Origin: Natrinema caseinilyticum
GTDB lineage: Archaea > Halobacteriota > Halobacteria > Halobacteriales > Natrialbaceae
Direction: 5' to 3'
Length of the DNA stretch: 64,000 nucleotides
Assembly: GCF_024227435.1 (NCBI RefSeq)
Contig: NZ_CP100445.1
Location: forward strand, 2,229,369 to 2,293,368
Positions 1 through 9,362 of the stretch are shown here, piece by piece (position 1 is the stretch's first letter; each line of letters starts with the position of its first letter). A program made the position numbers and the translations under genes. The notes under the pieces were generated by a model, which saw only the letters and a program-made list of their open reading frames with translations, had not been told where the DNA came from and did no database searches.

Positions 1-152
1 CCCATCGGTCCGGCGACGTGTAAACGCGGCCATAGAGACGATACGGACAGCGGGCCCTTGGGCGTTCCCGTCCGGTGCGCCCGGTTCGGCCCGCCGCGTT
101 CGATCTCGGTGCCATCCCGTCCGCGGCCCCGGACAGTCTGTCTCGGTGCCGT
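1..152. other. Window edge, no gene seen
   Basis: High-GC sequence downstream of the stop codon of the giant sensor gene that starts the annotated region. No convincing reading frame, repeat or RNA fold was seen here; it may belong to the intergenic space or to a gene outside the window. Confidence 0.4.
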
Positions 153-3100
153 TCAGTCCGCGGGCGTCGGCTGTTCGGTCTCGAACAATTGCGCCAACAG
201 CCGCTGCTGTCCGACTCGCAGGTGGCGATTGACCGTCGGCTGAGTCACCTCGAGCATGTCGGCGATCTCCTCGCCGGTGCTCTCGCGTGGCCAGTCGAAA
301 AACCCGGCGAAGTAGGCCGTCCGCAGCACCTCGAGTTGTCGATCGGTCAGCACGTCGAACAGCGACGTCACGAGTTCGCTTCGGGTCCCCATGGACCGTT
401 CGACGTGGCGGCGGGCCTGCAACTCGACGGACGCGTACTGCTCTCGGAGCATCTCGACGAACTCGCGGACGTCGGTCCCCGTGGGGACGTCGACGGCGAC
501 CTCCAGTCGCTCGCCGTCGGCGTGCATCGAACGCGGACTGCCGCCGTGACGGACCAGCCGCGAAGCGATCGTATCGCCCGCGACGGTCGCCTCGAAGCGG
601 CAGTCGCCGTCGGCATCGCTGATCAGTCTGTACTCCGTGACGGAAACGATATCGTCGAGGGCGGTGCGGACGTCCTCGGACGGGACGCCGCTGGTTTCGA
701 AGAACAGCAGCGTCTCGTCGCCGGTGTGGGTTCCGAGGCCGTCGTACGTGACGCGAGCGCCGGTCTTCGACGCGATTCGGGAGAGCAAGTCGGCCGAGCC
801 GTCGATTCGAAGCGTCAGTTCGAGCAGGGTCTCCGCGTGTAGCGCTTCGCGCGTTTTCACCTCCGTAATCGCGTTCGCAATCCCCTCCCCGAGTTCCGTC
901 ACGACGGTCTGCTCGAGGTCGGCGAACGCGTCCGGATCGTCGGCGTACACGGTGAGCACGCCGTAGGAGTACTCGGCGTGCGAGAGCGGGACGCTGATGA
1001 CGGACTGGAACCCCCGATCAAGCGCGTCGCGCCGCCAGGGATCGTTCTGCAGGCCCTCGACGACGTTCGAAACGACCGTCGGCGTTTCCGTTCGTGCGGT
1101 CCGGACGGCCGGCTCGGACGACGCGTCGTACGACAGCGAGACGTCGCCCAGGTACTCCTGGCCGTCGCCGGCCCAGGTGCGAGGCTCGAGTTGCGTGCCG
1201 CTCGCGTCGAGCGAGCCGATCCAGGCGAACGCGATGTCGTCGGCCTCGACCAGCCGTTCGGGAACCGTGCGTTCGATCTCCTCCCGGTTGTCGGCACCGA
1301 TGAGCAACTGGTCGATCCGCCTGATGAGCTCCGTGGTCGCGATCTGGCGGTTGAGACGGCGGTTTCGTTCCTCGAGTTCGACTTCCCGTTCGCGGAGGCT
1401 GGCCTCGCTTTCGAGGCGGTCGAGCGCGGCTTCCGTCGTCGCGACGAGCGTCTCGATCAGCCGCCTGGCCTCGGCGCCGATCGGTCCCCTCCCCGACGCG
1501 ACCGTGAAGACGCCGTGATCGCCGATCGGGACGACGACGCCGCTTTCGACGTCGGAACCAAACACTCGCGAACGGTCGAACGACGCCGGTTCGTCGACCA
1601 CCGTCCCCGCCCCCGTCACGTAGGTGTTCCAGAGGACCGAATCGGCGTCGCCGACGGCGACCGACGGCGCACCGTCACTGAGGGTCTCGAACCCGTCGGT
1701 GTACGCGACCGGATCCAGCCGGTTTACGTCCGAATCGAGCCGGTAGACGGCGACGCCCGACGCCTCGAGAATGTCGGTCGCGGTTTCGACGACCAGTTCC
1801 GCGACCTCTCGTTCGGAGTCGGAGCCGAGCAGATCCCGCGCGACGCGGTGGAGCGTCTCGAGTGCCAGTTCGCGTTCCTTGTGCGCGGTGATATCCTGAA
1901 CCGTCCCGCGTATTCCGACGACTTCGTCGGTACCTGAGGACGTCCGGCTACACGGGAGGCGCCGGCCCTCGTCGTCCAGTACGAGGGGCTCACCGATGGA
2001 TCTCACCCACCGCTCGTCACCCCGTGTCGTCCGCAAACGGTGTTCAATCTCGTAGCTCTCGCCGTCCTCCAGGGCCGATTCGACGACCTCGTGGACGGCC
2101 GGTTGGTCGTCGGGGTGGGTAAGCGAGAACGCCCGATCGAAATCGACGTCCTCGTCCGGCCCAAATTCGAACAGCCGACGCAACCCGTCCGTCAACGTCA
2201 CGGTTCGCGAGTCGCCGCTTTCGTCGAGTTCCCAGCCGCCCATGCCGGCGAGGCGTTCTGCCTGCCTGAGCAATTCGGTCGTCCGCTCGAGATCGCGTTC
2301 GTGTTCCTTGCGCTGGCTGATGTCGTTGTTGATCCCCACCATCCGCCTGCCTCCGTCGGCGTCGACGACCCGACCGCGGGCCCCGACCCAGACCCAGTGC
2401 CCGTCTTCGTGTCGCAACCGGAACTCCGTCTGGAACAGTTCGTCGTTCTCGATGTTCCGGGTGACCGTTTCCACCACGCGGGAGACGTCGTCCGGATGGA
2501 CCCGGCTTTTGAAAGCCTCCCACGTTCCGCCGAACGACCCGGGGTCGAGCCCCAGCAGCCCCTCGTACGTCTCGTTCCAGGTGACCGCGTCGGTCTCTAG
2601 ATCCCACTCCCAGACGCCGGTGTTCGTCCCTTCCAGTGCCAGTTCGAGACGGCGTTTCGTCTCGCGGAGGTCGCGCTCGCGTTCTTTCCGCTCCGTGATG
2701 TCGCGGCTGATCGCGATGAAGCGGTTTTCGTTCTCGAGTTCGATACAGATCAGGTGGATTTCGACTGGAAACGTCGACCCGTCGCGACGCTGATACGTAC
2801 CCTCGAATTTCCGCCGGTCGCCGACCGACAGGTCCTCGAGCATGGCCAGCACCTCATCGGCGTCGAACAGGGTGTCGTATTCCCAGATGCTCGTCCCGAC
2901 CAGTTCGTCCGCAGCGTATCCCAGTTCGTCCGCCAGTCGGCGGTTCGCGTCGACGATCGTTCCCTCGGTATCGAGGACGTCGATCATATCGGGGGAGTTT
3001 TCGAACAGCGCCTCGAGCCGTGCGCTCGTCGTTTTCAGTCGGCGTTCGCGCTCCTTGCGCTCGGTAACGTTGCGAGCGACGCCCGCAGTCCCGGTGAATT

Positions 3101-5552
3101 CGCCGTTTGCCGACGGCAACACCGCCATGTGATTTTCCACGTCGATCACCGTGCCATCCTCGGTCTCGATCACCATCTCGAACGTCTCCGAGGGGACGTC
3201 GGCGCGGAGTAACTCTCGAATCCGGTCCTGGGCGGTCTCGATGTCGTCCTGGACCATGACCTTGGAGACGTGTTCGCCGATCAGTTCCTCGGGTTCGTAG
3301 CCCACGACTGACGTGACCGCGTCGTTCAGGAAGGTGAAGCAGCCGTCAGCGTCTATCGTGTACACGAGTTCGTCGAGCGTCTGAATGATCGTCTCGGCGC
3401 GCTCGAGTTCGCGTTCGCGCTCCTTGCGCTCCGTGATGTCCTGAAACGCCCCGCACAGTCTGACGGTCTCTCCGTCGTCGGACGGTTCGTGACCTCCCTC
3501 GCCGCCCTCACAGAGCGGTTCGCCGATGGTCCGAATCCATCGCAGATCGCCGTCGGTCGTGACGATGCGCAGTTCCAGATCGAACGGCTCACCGTCCTCG
3601 AGCCCGCGTTCGACTGCCTCGCGGACCGTCGGACGGTCGTCCGGATGGTAGAACTCGATCGCCCGTTCGACGTCGATCTCTTCGTCGGGCGAGACGCCGT
3701 GGATCCGCCGGACCTCGTCGGACCACCGGAGGTCGGACGGCTCCTCGGACACGTCGAGTTCCCAGGCGCCGACCTTCGCCAACCGCTGGGCTTGCTCGAA
3801 CATGGTCTTCGTCCGCGCGAGGTGCGTCTCGCGCTCGCGGAGGCGGCGTTGTTTCTCCTTGCGTTCCGTGATGTCCCGACCGATCCCGACTTCGACCGGA
3901 TTCTCGTCCGGATCCTCGAGGACCGACGCGATGAACTCGTAGGGAATCCGGTCGCCCGATTTCGTTCGCAACTTCGCTTCGACGCGGGTATCGCCGGTCT
4001 CGAAGGCATCCTCGAACGAATCACGGATCGCCGGTCTGGTTTCCTCGTCGAAGAACTCGAGTGCGCGCATCGACTCGATCTCCGCGTCCGTATACCCCGA
4101 CACATCGACCAGCGTCTCGTTCCAGCGCTGGAAGTACCCGTCGTCGTCGATGATGTAGAACACGTCGTCCACCGCATCCAGTACGTCGTTCGTAAACGCC
4201 TCGTAGCGCTCGAGGCGCCGCTCTTTCGCCTGCTGTTCGCTGACGTCCCGGCCGACGCCGGCGATGACCCGATCTCCGGCCGGCGTCTCGAGAGACGACC
4301 CGAAGAACTGGTAGGGAATCCGCTCGCCGTCGCTGGTGACGAGCGGGACGTCGATGTGCGCGTCTCCGGTCTCGAAAACCTCGGTGATCGCGTCCATCAC
4401 CCGTTCGTGCTCCGGCTCGTCGAAGAAATCCAGGGCGTGCATCGACTCGACTTCGTCGTCGGTGTACCCGGTCGCCTCACACAGGCTCTCGTTCCAGCGA
4501 CACACCTCGCCGGTTTCGTCGAGCAGGTACACGACGTCGTCGACGGCGTCTAACATATCGTCGGTGAACGCGTGGGCGCGCTCGAGTCGGCGCTCCCGTT
4601 CGCGTATTCGCTCGACGTGAGCGTGCCGTTCGCAGGTCTGGCTTATGCAGCGGCTCATCAGGTCGACGAACGCCGTTTCGTCCGGCGTGAACGGCTCGTC
4701 TCGCGGTCGGTGGCTCACGAAACAGAGCGTCCCGTAGGGATCGCCTTCGACGAGGATCTTCCCGCCGACGTAACTGCGGACGTCGAACTCGACGTCGGAA
4801 AACTGGTCGTCAGTGCCCGGGTCCCCGACGTCGGAGACCGCCAGTACGTCGTCCGACGTGACGACCTCCTGGCAATGGATGTGCGACAGGTCCATCGTCG
4901 TTCCCTCCAGATCGGCGTGGCGCCCGACGGCCGCCTCGACTTCGGCGCGCTCGGCCGAGTCGTCGATCCGAGAAACGATCCCGGTGTCGGCCCCCAGTCG
5001 ATCACGGCCGAGCTCGAGCAGCCGGCGGATCTTCGTCTCGGTCTGCAGCGTCGGATCGGTCGTAATTCGGTGCAGGTCCCGCCGATAGCGCTCGTTCCGT
5101 GCCCGCCGGCAGTCGCGTTCGCGCACGGCGTCCGCCAGATCGTCGACCACCTCCGACAGCTGGCCGACCTCGTCGTCCCGATCGATGGTGAAGTCGATCG
5201 GTTCCTCGACGTCGGCGCGTCGGTCGCCGTCAGCCGGCGACTCGGCGGTTTCTGGTGCGGGTATCGGAGCATCTCCGCGGACCCGATCCACGAACCGTCG
5301 AAGGTCGCCGGTGAGCGCCTCGATATCGTTCGCTCGACCGGACCCGCTTCGGGCGGCGAGGCCGAGCAGGATCACTTCGGCTCCCGGTTTCGACGCCTCC
5401 CCCGCAGCAGCGATGCGCTCGAGTAGCACTTCACCGACGATTTCGAGCGGGCCGGCGAGTGCACTCAGGAGCCCGACCGCACTCGAGAGGATGGCGACAG
5501 TCTCAGCTGTGGCACCTGCGAGCGGTATTGCGTGGGCCACGGCAGTGAACAT
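153..5552 (-). CDS. Giant multi-PAS/GAF regulator with bacterio-opsin activator HTH_10 output
   Basis: A 1799-residue one-component sensor-regulator. From the N-terminus I see one hydrophobic segment (about residues 1-30), a HAMP-like stretch (near 140), a GAF domain (about 160-330), seven PAS/PAC units (about 350-1240) joined by ITERKERERxL-type linkers, two more GAF-like domains (about 1255-1575), a bacterio-opsin-activator (BAT) domain and a C-terminal HTH_10 (LTDRQLEVLRTAYFAGFFDW, then a recognition helix around QPTVNRHL). No histidine-kinase core is present, so signals probably reach DNA directly. The start is placed at the Met of MFTAVAHAIPL; 30 upstream residues in frame are Arg/His/Cys-rich and look non-coding. 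Ligands and targets are unknown. The nearby HalOD1 and PAS proteins make this a signalling cluster. Confidence 0.9.
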   Translation of the reverse strand: MFTAVAHAIPLAGATAETVAILSSAVGLLSALAGPLEIVGEVLLERIAAAGEASKPGAEVILLGLAARSGSGRANDIEALTGDLRRFVDRVRGDAPIPAPETAESPADGDRRADVEEPIDFTIDRDDEVGQLSEVVDDLADAVRERDCRRARNERYRRDLHRITTDPTLQTETKIRRLLELGRDRLGADTGIVSRIDDSAERAEVEAAVGRHADLEGTTMDLSHIHCQEVVTSDDVLAVSDVGDPGTDDQFSDVEFDVRSYVGGKILVEGDPYGTLCFVSHRPRDEPFTPDETAFVDLMSRCISQTCERHAHVERIRERERRLERAHAFTDDMLDAVDDVVYLLDETGEVCRWNESLCEATGYTDDEVESMHALDFFDEPEHERVMDAITEVFETGDAHIDVPLVTSDGERIPYQFFGSSLETPAGDRVIAGVGRDVSEQQAKERRLERYEAFTNDVLDAVDDVFYIIDDDGYFQRWNETLVDVSGYTDAEIESMRALEFFDEETRPAIRDSFEDAFETGDTRVEAKLRTKSGDRIPYEFIASVLEDPDENPVEVGIGRDITERKEKQRRLRERETHLARTKTMFEQAQRLAKVGAWELDVSEEPSDLRWSDEVRRIHGVSPDEEIDVERAIEFYHPDDRPTVREAVERGLEDGEPFDLELRIVTTDGDLRWIRTIGEPLCEGGEGGHEPSDDGETVRLCGAFQDITERKERERELERAETIIQTLDELVYTIDADGCFTFLNDAVTSVVGYEPEELIGEHVSKVMVQDDIETAQDRIRELLRADVPSETFEMVIETEDGTVIDVENHMAVLPSANGEFTGTAGVARNVTERKERERRLKTTSARLEALFENSPDMIDVLDTEGTIVDANRRLADELGYAADELVGTSIWEYDTLFDADEVLAMLEDLSVGDRRKFEGTYQRRDGSTFPVEIHLICIELENENRFIAISRDITERKERERDLRETKRRLELALEGTNTGVWEWDLETDAVTWNETYEGLLGLDPGSFGGTWEAFKSRVHPDDVSRVVETVTRNIENDELFQTEFRLRHEDGHWVWVGARGRVVDADGGRRMVGINNDISQRKEHERDLERTTELLRQAERLAGMGGWELDESGDSRTVTLTDGLRRLFEFGPDEDVDFDRAFSLTHPDDQPAVHEVVESALEDGESYEIEHRLRTTRGDERWVRSIGEPLVLDDEGRRLPCSRTSSGTDEVVGIRGTVQDITAHKERELALETLHRVARDLLGSDSEREVAELVVETATDILEASGVAVYRLDSDVNRLDPVAYTDGFETLSDGAPSVAVGDADSVLWNTYVTGAGTVVDEPASFDRSRVFGSDVESGVVVPIGDHGVFTVASGRGPIGAEARRLIETLVATTEAALDRLESEASLREREVELEERNRRLNRQIATTELIRRIDQLLIGADNREEIERTVPERLVEADDIAFAWIGSLDASGTQLEPRTWAGDGQEYLGDVSLSYDASSEPAVRTARTETPTVVSNVVEGLQNDPWRRDALDRGFQSVISVPLSHAEYSYGVLTVYADDPDAFADLEQTVVTELGEGIANAITEVKTREALHAETLLELTLRIDGSADLLSRIASKTGARVTYDGLGTHTGDETLLFFETSGVPSEDVRTALDDIVSVTEYRLISDADGDCRFEATVAGDTIASRLVRHGGSPRSMHADGERLEVAVDVPTGTDVREFVEMLREQYASVELQARRHVERSMGTRSELVTSLFDVLTDRQLEVLRTAYFAGFFDWPRESTGEEIADMLEVTQPTVNRHLRVGQQRLLAQLFETEQPTPAD

Positions 5553-5722
5553 AGCCCCCGTACGAACCGAGCGGCAATGATACGTGTGGTTATGTTCTAG
5601 ACACGGTCCGTGGAAGTCACGCTCGTTTCGACCGCCCCTCACGAACCGAGATTCGAGGCCACGAGTTCGGTACCGGCCAGTCCCGAACCGACCAGGACGG
5701 ACGCGGGCTCTCGGTTTCGGAA

Positions 5723-5742
5723 GACACTATACACGTAGTGTC
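5723..5742. promoter_or_regulatory. Inverted repeat GACACTA-N6-TAGTGTC in a divergent promoter region
   Basis: A perfect 7-bp inverted repeat lies between the divergent giant sensor gene and the HalOD1 gene. An 11-bp direct repeat GAACCGAGATT (5643-5653 and 5750-5760) flanks it, and a TATA-like CATATAA follows near 5763. It is a possible operator for the HTH_10 regulator or another factor; this is inference from position and symmetry. Confidence 0.35.
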
Positions 5743-5811
5743 GCCACGTGAACCGAGATTACGCATATAACGGGTAGGCCGATACCGTCCGGTCACTTCG
5801 GACCAACTAGC

Positions 5812-6069
5812 ATGACCAGCACCACACTAGATTACCACCACGATTCGATCAGTCTCCGGGTTATCGACGCTATCGCGAACGCGACGAATACCGACCCACA
5901 CGAGCTCGATCCGCTGTACTACGTCGTTGACCCCGAAGCGCTCGATCAACTGTTTCAGTCCGACACGAGCACCTCCGTTCGCGTCGAATTCGAGTACGAC
6001 GGCAGGCTGGTCGAAGTTCGAAGTGACGGCACCGTCGCGGTCGATGGAACGGTCCACGGACGAGCGTAA
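5812..6069 (+). CDS. HalOD1 (halobacterial output domain 1) protein
   Basis: An 85-residue single-domain protein matching the HalOD1 pattern: a helical VIDAIANATNTDPHELDPL segment, then DPEALDQLF, then the terminal strands VRVEFEYDGRLVEVRSDGTV. HalOD1 is a small haloarchaeal domain found alone or at the end of signalling proteins; its biochemical output is not established. It is divergent from the giant PAS/GAF regulator and followed by a receiver-like/PAS protein, so a role in the same signalling module is plausible. The ATG is preceded by a TATA-like CATATAA about 45 nt upstream. Confidence 0.8.
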   Translation: MTSTTLDYHHDSISLRVIDAIANATNTDPHELDPLYYVVDPEALDQLFQSDTSTSVRVEFEYDGRLVEVRSDGTVAVDGTVHGRA

Positions 6070-6198
6070 GCGACGAGCACTCGAAACGCGTTCAGTTCCG
6101 ACCGCTCTCGCAGTCCGCAAACGCCACGTCAGCCCCGCCCGCCTCGAGCGTCACCGAGGTCATCGAACGACAGCGATCCGAACCCGATACTGGCCCCT

Positions 6199-7044
6199 AT
6201 GCTGATCCCGCCACCGGCGTCGACACGGACAGAACGGACACCACCTGCGGAACTCCGCCTCCTCGCAGTCGCGACCGGACGGCGTCGCGACCACCTCGAA
6301 ACCACACTCGAGGACGCCGGTTTCGGGGACGACGACTCCCCTCGATCCCTCGAGACGACGGCGACCCTGGCGGACGCACGAACTCGATTCGGAGAGATCG
6401 ACTGTCTCGTCGTTGCACCGCCGACGGCGCCGATCGACGAAGACGCGCCCGAAGCCGAGTCGGCCTCCCGAGACGAGCGGGGAGACGGCGACGAACCCGT
6501 CGCGGAGCTCCTCGAGAGCATCAGGGCGAGCGCCCCCGATCTTCCGATTATCGTCCTCGCGAACGAACGGAGCCCCGAACTCGCGGACGCGGTTCGATCT
6601 CACGACTTGACCGCCGTTCTCGAACGCGACGACGTCTCCGACCACCTCGAGCGCCGCGCACGGGATCTCGTCGAACACCGCCGGTTGGCCGCGCTGACGC
6701 GGCGGACGCTCGCTGGCCTCGAGTTCACGGGCGGCGCGATCGCCATCGTCGGGCCCGACGGCCGGATCCAGTTCGCGAGTCGCGTGTTCGCGATGCAATT
6801 TGGCTACGATCGGGACTCGCTCCCCGGGCTGCCCTGGCGAGATCTGTTCACGGACGCGGCCGTCGCCCACCTCGAATCGACGGCGATCCCGACCGTCGCG
6901 GAGGGGTGGCGATGGACCGGCAACAGCACGGGCCGTCGAAAAACGGGGTCGACGTTTCCCGCCCAGCTCAGCGTCGACGGGCTGGAAGACGGAAGCCTCA
7001 TTTTCGTCGTCACCGAGTCGGCCGGTGACGACAGCGAACGCTGA
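6199..7044 (+). CDS. Receiver-like plus PAS domain protein
   Basis: A 281-residue acidic protein. The N-terminal half (about 20-150) has a receiver-like alternation of strands and helices (LRLLAVATG, EIDCLVVAPP, DLPIIVLANERS), but I see no clear phospho-acceptor aspartate in the usual place, so it may be a pseudo-receiver. Residues about 160-275 form a PAS domain (GGAIAIVGPDGRIQFASRVF, then a PAC-like TGRRKTGSTFPAQLSVDGL). No kinase or DNA-binding output follows, so it probably acts through partners, perhaps the adjacent signalling proteins. The start is the ATG of MLIPPPAS; no better in-frame choice exists. Confidence 0.7.
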   Translation: MLIPPPASTRTERTPPAELRLLAVATGRRRDHLETTLEDAGFGDDDSPRSLETTATLADARTRFGEIDCLVVAPPTAPIDEDAPEAESASRDERGDGDEPVAELLESIRASAPDLPIIVLANERSPELADAVRSHDLTAVLERDDVSDHLERRARDLVEHRRLAALTRRTLAGLEFTGGAIAIVGPDGRIQFASRVFAMQFGYDRDSLPGLPWRDLFTDAAVAHLESTAIPTVAEGWRWTGNSTGRRKTGSTFPAQLSVDGLEDGSLIFVVTESAGDDSER

Positions 7045-7082
7045 CCGTCGTCGGGTTCGGGACCCGTGGCCTCGGCGTCGGT

Positions 7083-8372
7083 CTAGGTCCCGTGGTCCCA
7101 GCTTCCCATGTAGTCGCGCTGGGCGTCGGTCAGCGAATCGAAGTCGACGCCCTCGGCCTCGAGTTTGATCTCGGCGATCTCTTTGTCGAGTTCGTCGGGG
7201 ACGTCGTAGACGCCCGACTCGTAGATGTCGCCGTTTTCGAGCAGTTCACGGACGCAGACGGCCTGGACGCCGAAGGACTGGTCCATCACCTCGACCGGGT
7301 GACCGAGCGAGACGGGGGCGGCCAGATTGACGAGTCTGCCTTCGGCGATGACGTTCAAGCGGCGACCGTCCGCCAGTTCGTAGGCCTCGACGCCCTCGCG
7401 GGCCTCGTAGCGGTCCACGGCGAGGTCGTCGAGCGCCTCGAGATCGATTTCGATGTCGAAGTGACCGGCGTTCGCCAGCAGGACGCCGTCTTTCATCTTC
7501 TCGAAGTGCTCCGCGACGATGACGTCGCGGTTGCCCGTCGTCGTCAGGAACACGTCGCCGATCTCGGCGGCCTCGTCCATCGGCATGACGTCGTAGCCCT
7601 CCATGTGTGCCTCGAGCGCGCGACGGGGCTCGACTTCGGTGACGACGACGTTCGCGTTCTGGCCCGCCGCCTTCTTCGCGACGCCTTTCCCGCAGTAGCC
7701 GTAGCCGGCGACGACGACGTTCTTCCCGGCCCACGACAGATTCGTCGTCATGGCGATCGACGCCAGCGACGACTCGCCGGTGCCGTGGACGTTGTCGAAC
7801 AGGCGTTTCATCGGGGTGTCGTTGACCGCGAAGACGGGGTACTCGAGCGCGCCGTCGTCGTCCATCGCGCGCAGGCGGTGGACGCCGGTAGTCGTCTCCT
7901 CCGCACCGCCGATGATACCGTCGATCAACTCGGGATAGTCCTCGTGGATCGCGGCCACGAGGTCCATCCCGTCGTCGACGGTGATCGTGGGCTCGTGGGC
8001 GATGACGGTCTCGATGGCGTCGTAGTACTCCTCGTCGTCGACGCCGCGTCTGGCGTAGCTGGTGATGTTCTCGTGTGCGTCGAGCGCCGCCGAGACGTCG
8101 TCGTGCGTCGACAGCGGGTTACAGCCGGTGACGGCGACCTCCGCGCCGCCCTCAGCGAGTGCCTCGACGAGTATCGCCGTCTTGGCCTCGACGTGCATCG
8201 CCATCCCGATTCGTTCGCCAGCGAGCGGCTTGTCGGCGACGAACTCCTCGCGTACGTGTTCCATGATCGGCATGTGCTGTGCGGCCCAGTCCATCTTCCG
8301 GCGTCCCTCCTCGCGAGCGGACGCGACGTCGTCCAGTTGCTCGCTGATCGGAGGATACTCGGTGTCGGTCAT
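7083..8372 (-). CDS. ahcY: Adenosylhomocysteinase (S-adenosylhomocysteine hydrolase)
   Basis: A 429-residue cytosolic enzyme that splits S-adenosylhomocysteine into adenosine and homocysteine, clearing the by-product of methylation. Seen in sequence: substrate-domain segments (ALAEGGAEVAVTGCNPLSTH near 70-90, FAVNDTPMKRLFDN near 180), the NAD-binding glycine motif GYGYCGKGVAKKAAG (near 215), and the C-terminal region with HPVEVMDQSFGVQA. Length fits archaeal members. The ATG of MTDTEYPPISEQ is preferred to an upstream Met nine codons earlier because it matches the usual haloarchaeal N-terminus. A deaminase acting on SAH/MTA lies about 1 kb away on the same strand, suggesting a local methyl-cycle grouping without a tight operon. 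Confidence 0.95.
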   Translation of the reverse strand: MTDTEYPPISEQLDDVASAREEGRRKMDWAAQHMPIMEHVREEFVADKPLAGERIGMAMHVEAKTAILVEALAEGGAEVAVTGCNPLSTHDDVSAALDAHENITSYARRGVDDEEYYDAIETVIAHEPTITVDDGMDLVAAIHEDYPELIDGIIGGAEETTTGVHRLRAMDDDGALEYPVFAVNDTPMKRLFDNVHGTGESSLASIAMTTNLSWAGKNVVVAGYGYCGKGVAKKAAGQNANVVVTEVEPRRALEAHMEGYDVMPMDEAAEIGDVFLTTTGNRDVIVAEHFEKMKDGVLLANAGHFDIEIDLEALDDLAVDRYEAREGVEAYELADGRRLNVIAEGRLVNLAAPVSLGHPVEVMDQSFGVQAVCVRELLENGDIYESGVYDVPDELDKEIAEIKLEAEGVDFDSLTDAQRDYMGSWDHGT

Positions 8373-8516
8373 GGGTCGACTGAGAGGGACCGAGGCCAAA
8401 ACGCTACCGAACCGTTCCGGAGAGCGGCCTCGAGCGGTGAAAACGGGTGACGAAACAGGGCGGCAAAACGGTGGTGGGTGGAAACTACGTGTCTGATCGA
8501 ACGCGGTCGTGTCGCG

Positions 8517-9200
8517 TTACTCGTCGGTCTCGTCGTCGGTCCCGTCAGTATCGTCTCCGCCCGACGGGCCGGCGTAGCTCGGCGGGCCGCCGGACCCGTC
8601 GTCGCCTTCGTCACTCGGTCCGCCGGCGTGATTCGGCGGGCCACCCGATTCCGCGCCGGGCCGATCGCCGCCCTCGTCCGGCGGACCCGCGTGTCCCGGC
8701 GGTGAACCCGGATTGTGCTCGAGAACGAAATTCGCGATCGAGAGGCTGATCGACTCGGTGGTAGCGTTCTGCTGGCTCGAGGCGAACTCGGAGACGAACG
8801 TGCCGAAGATCAGGCCGTCCCCGGGTTCGGTTTCGTTCGTCACCTCGTCACCGGCGGCGGTCAGCGTCGCCGTCGTCGTCGCCGTCTCGTTTCCGGCCGA
8901 CGCGGTGGCCGAAACCGTGACTCGCTTTGCCGGTGCGGGGAGAGTGACCGTCCCGTTCCCGTCGGTCATGTACGTACCTGTACCCGCATACGTCGCGTTG
9001 TCGTCGGTCGTCGTTACGTCGACCGTCGCATCGGCGACCGCCGTGCCGTTCGACGTTACCGTGACGACGGAACTCTCGACGTCCACCGACAGCTCCCCGT
9101 CGGCATCCCCATCCTGTGCCAATGCCGCGCCGGCCAACGCGAACGCGGACAGGACGACTGCAGCGACCATCGCGATCGTGAGTAGTCGTCGATCCCTCAT
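8517..9200 (-). CDS. Secreted Ser/Thr-rich protein with Gly/Pro-rich C-terminal repeats
   Basis: A 227-residue protein with a Sec-type signal peptide (RR, then a hydrophobic stretch ending ALAQ near residue 29). Residues 35-110 resemble an immunoglobulin-like fold (strand-rich, with TVTSNGTAVADATVDVTTTD). The C-terminal 80 residues are low-complexity, with repeats around GPPDEGGD and HAGGPSDEG, and a very acidic end. It is probably extracellular. No catalytic motif, lipobox or PGF-CTERM anchor is visible. Function unknown. Confidence 0.7.
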   Translation of the reverse strand: MRDRRLLTIAMVAAVVLSAFALAGAALAQDGDADGELSVDVESSVVTVTSNGTAVADATVDVTTTDDNATYAGTGTYMTDGNGTVTLPAPAKRVTVSATASAGNETATTTATLTAAGDEVTNETEPGDGLIFGTFVSEFASSQQNATTESISLSIANFVLEHNPGSPPGHAGPPDEGGDRPGAESGGPPNHAGGPSDEGDDGSGGPPSYAGPSGGDDTDGTDDETDE

Positions 9201-9362
9201 CCAGTCGTGACTATCACGGTTTCCTACGTAAATCCGGCCGGCAGTTCTCGGCGTTCACCTCGCTACGAAACCGATCGAGATTCGTTTTGGGAGTTTATCG
9301 CGGACTCTGAGCGTTTATTTTTGTTTTTGGAGTGTCGACACGTCGACGGCCCGAGTCCGCGT

